Positions 59,808 through 64,000 of a stretch of DNA of 64,000 bases are shown here, piece after piece (the stretch's first letter is position 1; every line of letters begins with the position of its first letter). The translations under genes were made by a program, and so were the position numbers. The notes beneath the pieces were generated by a model that was given only the letters and a program-made list of their open reading frames with translations, was not told the origin of the DNA and made no database searches. The stretch comes from Pseudodesulfovibrio senegalensis (lineage in GTDB: Bacteria; Desulfobacterota; Desulfovibrionia; Desulfovibrionales; Desulfovibrionaceae), in the NCBI RefSeq assembly GCF_008830225.1, contig NZ_WAIE01000005.1, forward strand, positions 140,276 through 204,275. The letters are read 5' to 3'.

Positions 59808-60236
59808 TCAAGCACAGGAAAGCTTGACATAGTCATCCACGGAAACATCGTTCCAGGACTTGCTTGTCCAGTATGCCGTGGCCCAAATCATCAGGGCCGT
59901 GGCCTGCAGATCACTCAGGCGACGAAGCTTGACTTCAAGATTGCTCTTGCTCGCCCCGTGCTGGATATGAACGTTCTTCTCGTCGCAGGCCTCCTCGACA
60001 CGCAACATCAGATACGCCTGCTTGGACTGGTTGGGCAAAAGTTTTACATCCCGGTGGGACTCCAGCAATGTCTTCAATTCGGCAACGGAGAATTCGGAAG
60101 ACACATTGCGGATGGATTTGAAAAAAACATCAACAGCCCAGGGCAGAATAAATTCCGCACCGGCACTCTTGGTCTTGAAAAATTCCTTCAACCACTTTTC
60201 GTGGTCTTGCGATATGCGCGCAGCGACCTGAGGCAT
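59808..60236 (-). CDS. protein of unknown function
   Basis: 142 residues, soluble, no domain recognised (MPQVAARISQDHEKWLKEFF at the N-terminus; Trp-rich C-terminal part). The ATG at 60236 has GGAGG 10 bases upstream. It lies downstream of the merR-type regulator on the same strand. Confidence 0.65.
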   Translation of the reverse strand: MPQVAARISQDHEKWLKEFFKTKSAGAEFILPWAVDVFFKSIRNVSSEFSVAELKTLLESHRDVKLLPNQSKQAYLMLRVEEACDEKNVHIQHGASKSNLEVKLRRLSDLQATALMIWATAYWTSKSWNDVSVDDYVKLSCA

Positions 60237-60365
60237 GATCCTGAATCCTCCCTCCGTAGGACGGGCGTGGGCCACCGGGTATCAAACAACAAATTTCACA
60301 TAGCCCAACTCGAACAATAGATCAAGATTTTTTCTAGAGAATACTTAAACAAAAAAAATCAGTTA

Positions 60366-61274
60366 TCAACCGCCAAACACGGTACGCACCTGGCGAAACA
60401 GACTCAGCAGCAAAGAATCAGGGGCATCCACACCATCGATATTCAACCGCACAATCTCGGTAACAGTGTTCCCGCTCGGCGTGACTGTCTGTGCCGTCAC
60501 CAAAACGATATCCTGCTGTACTGCCCGGCCCGAGTCATCCAATTTGACAACCAACACCCAGTTTCCCGATGTATACTGCCAGGACGTATCAACCACTCGC
60601 GCACCGGAAGCGCTTCGCTCTATAAGGGTCACAAAATCCTTGAGTGAAAAATGCTTGGAACCAGTCCCCTGAACCCCGAGATATTCTCCATTTGCACGAA
60701 TGACCAATGGCCGCTCAAGATACTCGCTGTCAGGAAAGGCAATCCCGCCGGAACGCTCACCTCGAACAATTCTCTCCAACCGCTCGTTGGCTGCCACGGC
60801 ATCCTTGAGACGCAATTCGAGTTCGCTGACACGGGAGGACATGCTCTGCTTCATATCGGCATACTCGTCACGCAACCCTCGAACCTCATCTCGCAAAGAA
60901 CGGATTTCACTCCGAAACAACCCCTGGTCATCAAGGGCGTCGGATATTTTGGCCAAGACAGCCTCCAATCCGGAAGATGAAGCCCCAGCAACATTAGTCA
61001 ACCGTTGATCACGTTGATCATTATTGACCAAGCCACTGAATTTAAGTGCTAATTCATTTTCAATTTGTTCAACTGTCCAATTCTCTCCAAACATCTCACG
61101 TATCCTCCTGAATATTTCAAGAGCCTCCATAGGGTAGCGTCGGCGCCGCCCCTCACCTCCTGACGACGGAATAAATCTCTGAAATTTATCCTTATAATAC
61201 ACTATTGTAGAGGGAGGTATATCCAACCTCCTCCCCACTTCTCGCAAACTCATATACTTGGACTGTCGTTGCAT
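60366..61274 (-). CDS. MerR-family transcriptional regulator with coiled coil and unknown C-terminal domain
   Basis: 302 residues. N-terminal MerR-type DNA-binding domain (about 8-75; YMSLREVGRRLDIPPSTIVY, then RRYPMEALEIFRRI), a central coiled coil (about 115-160), and an unrecognised C-terminal domain (about 180-302, beta-rich, SASGARVVDTSWQYTSGNWV) that may bind a ligand. A promoter (TTGACA-16-TATTTT) lies upstream, flanked by two near-identical repeats, suggesting self-regulation. Confidence 0.82.
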   Translation of the reverse strand: MQRQSKYMSLREVGRRLDIPPSTIVYYKDKFQRFIPSSGGEGRRRRYPMEALEIFRRIREMFGENWTVEQIENELALKFSGLVNNDQRDQRLTNVAGASSSGLEAVLAKISDALDDQGLFRSEIRSLRDEVRGLRDEYADMKQSMSSRVSELELRLKDAVAANERLERIVRGERSGGIAFPDSEYLERPLVIRANGEYLGVQGTGSKHFSLKDFVTLIERSASGARVVDTSWQYTSGNWVLVVKLDDSGRAVQQDIVLVTAQTVTPSGNTVTEIVRLNIDGVDAPDSLLLSLFRQVRTVFGG

Positions 61275-61297
61275 ACCTACACCACTCTATTGCTCAT

Positions 61298-61308
61298 CTA
61301 CTGAACAA
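61298..61308 (-). promoter_or_regulatory. proximal repeat flanking the MerR promoter
   Basis: On the minus strand TTGTTCAGTAG, overlapping the end of the -10 box. Matches the distal copy at 10 of 11 positions; start-to-start distance 52 bases. Confidence 0.5.
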
Positions 61309-61334
61309 AATATCTTAATATATTTTTTTGTCAA
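61307..61334 (-). promoter_or_regulatory. sigma-70-type promoter of the MerR gene
   Basis: On the minus strand TTGACA (61329-61334), 16-base AT-rich spacer, TATTTT (61307-61312), about 33 bases before the start codon. Confidence 0.65.
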
Positions 61335-61349
61335 GCCTTTTTTGACCAA

Positions 61350-61360
61350 CTAATGAACAA
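61350..61360 (-). promoter_or_regulatory. distal repeat flanking the MerR promoter
   Basis: On the minus strand TTGTTCATTAG. It lies upstream of the -35 box and in helical phase (52 bp, about five turns) with the proximal copy, as expected for looped operator pairs. Confidence 0.5.
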
Positions 61361-61370
61361 CCAAGAGCAC

Positions 61371-61400
61371 AAAAAAAGGGCACGGACAACCGTACCCCTT
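61371..61400 (-). terminator. terminator after the 61840 gene
   Basis: A GC-rich stem (AAGGGGTACGG with CCGTGCCCTT, G-T pairs) and a run of seven T on the minus strand. Confidence 0.75.
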
Positions 61401-61420
61401 AACAGAAAAATGGATAGAAA

Positions 61421-61840
61421 CTACTTTTTCACCAGCACACTCTTGAATTCGTTCAAAAGAGCGCGCACTTTCTGCAACCGCTCCATCTGTTCAGGGTCAG
61501 TCACCTGACGCGAAAGCAAAACTGATTGCGTTTCCATCTCGCTCACCATTCCATACTGCATATGCACTGGAATCTCCTCCAGACTATCAACGCGACTGCC
61601 CAAGACCTGAACATCAGATTTCAGCGTGCGCAAGGCTTTGACCTCGTCGGCAACCCCGGCGATATTCCGATTCAACCCAAAAAAGAAAATGGCCAGCAAC
61701 ACAACAGACAGCAAGGAAACGATCATTGCGACTCGACTCATATCCCGGCCGGTACGCTCCTGGGCAGCTTTCTCTGCGACAACATCTTCCTGCTCAGAAA
61801 CATCTTCAACAAGATGAAGATTTGTCTTTTCGGTATTCAT
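61421..61840 (-). CDS. single-pass membrane coiled-coil protein, unknown function
   Basis: 139 residues: an acidic N-terminal part, one membrane helix (about 36-56, VAMIVSLLSVVLLAIFFFGL) and a C-terminal coiled coil rich in Leu, Glu and Lys. No family recognised. It is closed by its own terminator, separate from the MerR gene. Confidence 0.68.
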   Translation of the reverse strand: MNTEKTNLHLVEDVSEQEDVVAEKAAQERTGRDMSRVAMIVSLLSVVLLAIFFFGLNRNIAGVADEVKALRTLKSDVQVLGSRVDSLEEIPVHMQYGMVSEMETQSVLLSRQVTDPEQMERLQKVRALLNEFKSVLVKK

Positions 61841-62020
61841 TGAACCTCCGCTCTCATAAATCTCCCAATATTACCAAACAGCTGAGCCAAAACCTACTCC
61901 AGGGCCGCAAAGGAATCAAGCCCTGGACAAAAAAGAAGAAAAGCTCACGATACAACATAAAGCATCGAAAATGTCCGTGCACATTCCATTTGTGGCCGTA
62001 TATGCCAACGGATCGGTGCA

Positions 62021-62029
62021 TGTTATAAT
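62021..62029 (+). promoter_or_regulatory. extended -10 promoter upstream of mucR
   Basis: TGTTATAAT: a perfect TATAAT with the TG of extended -10 promoters. No good -35. About 120 bases before the mucR ATG. Confidence 0.4.
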
Positions 62030-62058
62030 TATGTACAGAGACCGCTTTCACGTTGCTA

Positions 62059-62087
62059 TTGTCTGGACGCATTTTTTTACATATGAT
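62059..62087 (+). promoter_or_regulatory. sigma-70-type promoter of mucR
   Basis: TTGTCT (62059-62064), 17-base spacer, TATGAT (62082-62087). The start site is about 55 bases before the ATG. Confidence 0.6.
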
Positions 62088-62147
62088 AAAGAATAACATT
62101 ACAGTCGTAAAAATTTTTTATGAATACATAAACTCTGGAGTGTACAC

Positions 62148-62543
62148 ATGGAAGAGTATCTGAAACAAGCTCTTGAAATTGTAAAGGCACAGGCAAGCGT
62201 GCGCACCATGACGGAAGAAGAGATCACTTCCATGGTACAAAAGCTTTCCGCAGGCATACAGGCAATCGCTGAAGGCGATTCTCTTGAAGCCGAAGAAAAA
62301 ATGGCCTGCGAACCACAAAAAGCCATCAGGGAAAAATCCATCATATGTTGTGTCTGCGGAAAATCATTTAAAATCCTGACAAAAAAACATCTTGCCAGTC
62401 ACGACCTTACCCCAGCAGAATATCGCGAAAAATTCGGCTACAAGAAAAACTTCCCATTGGTGTGCAAATCCCTGCAACGCGAACGCCGCAAAAAAATGAA
62501 AGAAATGAAACTGTGGACCAAAAGAAAAACCAACAAGAAATAG
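62148..62543 (+). CDS. MucR/Ros-family zinc-finger transcriptional regulator
   Basis: 131 residues. An acidic N-terminal helical part is followed by the MucR/Ros C2H2 zinc finger [20 protein letters not shown] (about residues 67-86), then [20 protein letters not shown] and a basic C-terminus. MucR-type proteins bind AT-rich DNA and control envelope and stress genes in alpha- and delta-proteobacteria. GGAG is 8 bases upstream. Two candidate promoters precede it. Confidence 0.9.
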   Translation: MEEYLKQALEIVKAQASVRTMTEEEITSMVQKLSAGIQAIAEGDSLEAEEKMACEPQKAIREKSIICCVCGKSFKILTKKHLASHDLTPAEYREKFGYKKNFPLVCKSLQRERRKKMKEMKLWTKRKTNKK

Positions 62544-62560
62544 CAAAAAACGACTTTTCA

Positions 62561-62602
62561 AAAAGAAAGGTGAGGGCAAACGTCTTCACCTTTCTTTTTT
62601 TT
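62561..62602 (+). terminator. terminator after mucR
   Basis: A 13-bp stem (AAAAGAAAGGTGA with TCACCTTTCTTTT), 12-base loop and a T-run. Confidence 0.85.
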
Positions 62603-62624
62603 GGGGTGGAGGATACTTGGTGAA

Positions 62625-62636
62625 ACTGTTAACAGT
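62625..62636. promoter_or_regulatory. 12-base palindrome before the aminotransferase gene
   Basis: ACTGTTAACAGT is a perfect palindrome about 47 bases before the start codon, in the short spacer after the mucR terminator; a possible operator. Confidence 0.35.
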
Positions 62637-62682
62637 GCAGCAAAGTGGTAGGAATTTAACCTCAATCACACAAGGACATTCC

Positions 62683-63885
<1,203 letters not shown>

Positions 63886-63941
63886 CAAGATGGATTCTGG
63901 TAAAGCCCCGCCCCCCTGCTTGCCCATTGCACCAAACGCAA

Positions 63942-63974
63942 AAAAGGCCCTGTCCGTATTGGACAGGGCCTTTT
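63942..63974. terminator. bidirectional terminator between the aminotransferase gene and the 5S rRNA
   Basis: A 14-bp perfect stem (AAAAGGCCCTGTCC with GGACAGGGCCTTTT) and 5-base loop. It serves both converging transcripts. Confidence 0.88.
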
Positions 63975-63982
63975 GAAATAAA

Positions 63983-64000
63983 GCCTTGGCAACGACCTAC
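63983..64000 (-). rRNA. rrf: 5S rRNA, 3' end only (cut by window edge)
   Basis: On the minus strand the last bases read GTAGGTCGTTGCCAAGGC, the conserved 3' end of bacterial 5S rRNA. It is followed at once by the terminator. An rRNA operon read leftwards should lie beyond the right edge. Confidence 0.7.

Larger units (their letters stand above)
61841..62147. other. spacer between the membrane coiled-coil gene and mucR
   Basis: About 300 bases without a gene. It holds a 7-bp inverted repeat (CCAGGGC at 61899-61905, GCCCTGG at 61920-61926), an extended -10 promoter (TGTTATAAT, 62021-62029) and a second promoter further right. I see no small gene or structured RNA. Confidence 0.55.

Overview
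This is a gene-dense stretch of about 56% GC bacterial chromosome. The gene set points to a Desulfovibrionales sulfate reducer (Desulfovibrio / Pseudodesulfovibrio type): a MucR/Ros zinc-finger regulator, an H-NOX-tailed chemoreceptor, a PaaK plus ACT-domain pair, DUF190 next to crcB, a ThiD-ThiN fusion, and the chain tig-clpP-clpX with lon next to it. Assignment is from gene content and protein motifs only. Most genes read on the minus strand in short operons. Intrinsic terminators and recognisable sigma-70-type promoters separate them. I see no prophage, insertion sequence or CRISPR array.

Layout. 1-5.6 kb: tatA; a minus operon of two secreted unknown proteins and a CDP-alcohol phosphatidyltransferase; a SixA-like phosphatase; then rsmD-coaD-miaA. 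5.6-13.6 kb: a beta-CASP nuclease, a LOG-family protein, a DMT exporter, a chemoreceptor with a sigma-54-like promoter, and the operon nitroreductase-rsfS-gpmI-small zinc-ribbon protein. 13.7-16.2 kb: a phenylalanine-rich leader peptide with a terminator/antiterminator in front of paaK and an ACT-domain gene, then a free Hpt protein. 16.2-23.6 kb: a MATE pump, and uvrB-K+ channel-ligA-dapB. 23.6-30.2 kb: unknown proteins, clpS-clpA-aat, CYTH, crcB-DUF190. 30.2-35.7 kb: cheB, cheA and an H-NOX chemoreceptor. 35.8-41.3 kb: trxA-trxB-bamD, a HisD-like unknown, a second EF-G and DUF2062. 41.4-49 kb: fbp-tsaD and the operon pcm-DUF368-mrp-pgsA-two small genes-TPR protein-lipoprotein. 49-58.2 kb: CBS protein, M23 peptidase, unknown, then lon, clpX, clpP, tig and tRNA-Leu(UAG). 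58.3-64 kb: thiDN, an unknown, a MerR regulator, a membrane coiled-coil protein, mucR, an ornithine aminotransferase, and the 3' tip of a 5S rRNA on the minus strand. An rRNA operon therefore lies just beyond the right edge.

The most interesting signal is at 13753-13895. A short ORF with six Phe codons (reading MMNAFFTRFFFFMNLT at its end) is followed by a 10-bp antiterminator that excludes an intrinsic terminator just before paaK. This is the geometry of a ribosome-mediated phenylalanine attenuator, and it would switch an arylacetate-CoA ligase on when Phe is short. That fits salvage of phenylacetate to Phe better than catabolism. Other points of interest are a CheA with a tandem MshEN-like (c-di-GMP-binding type) motif next to an H-NOX receptor, a trigger factor with a histone-H1-like Lys/Ala/Pro tail, and a MerR promoter flanked by near-identical repeats 52 bp apart.
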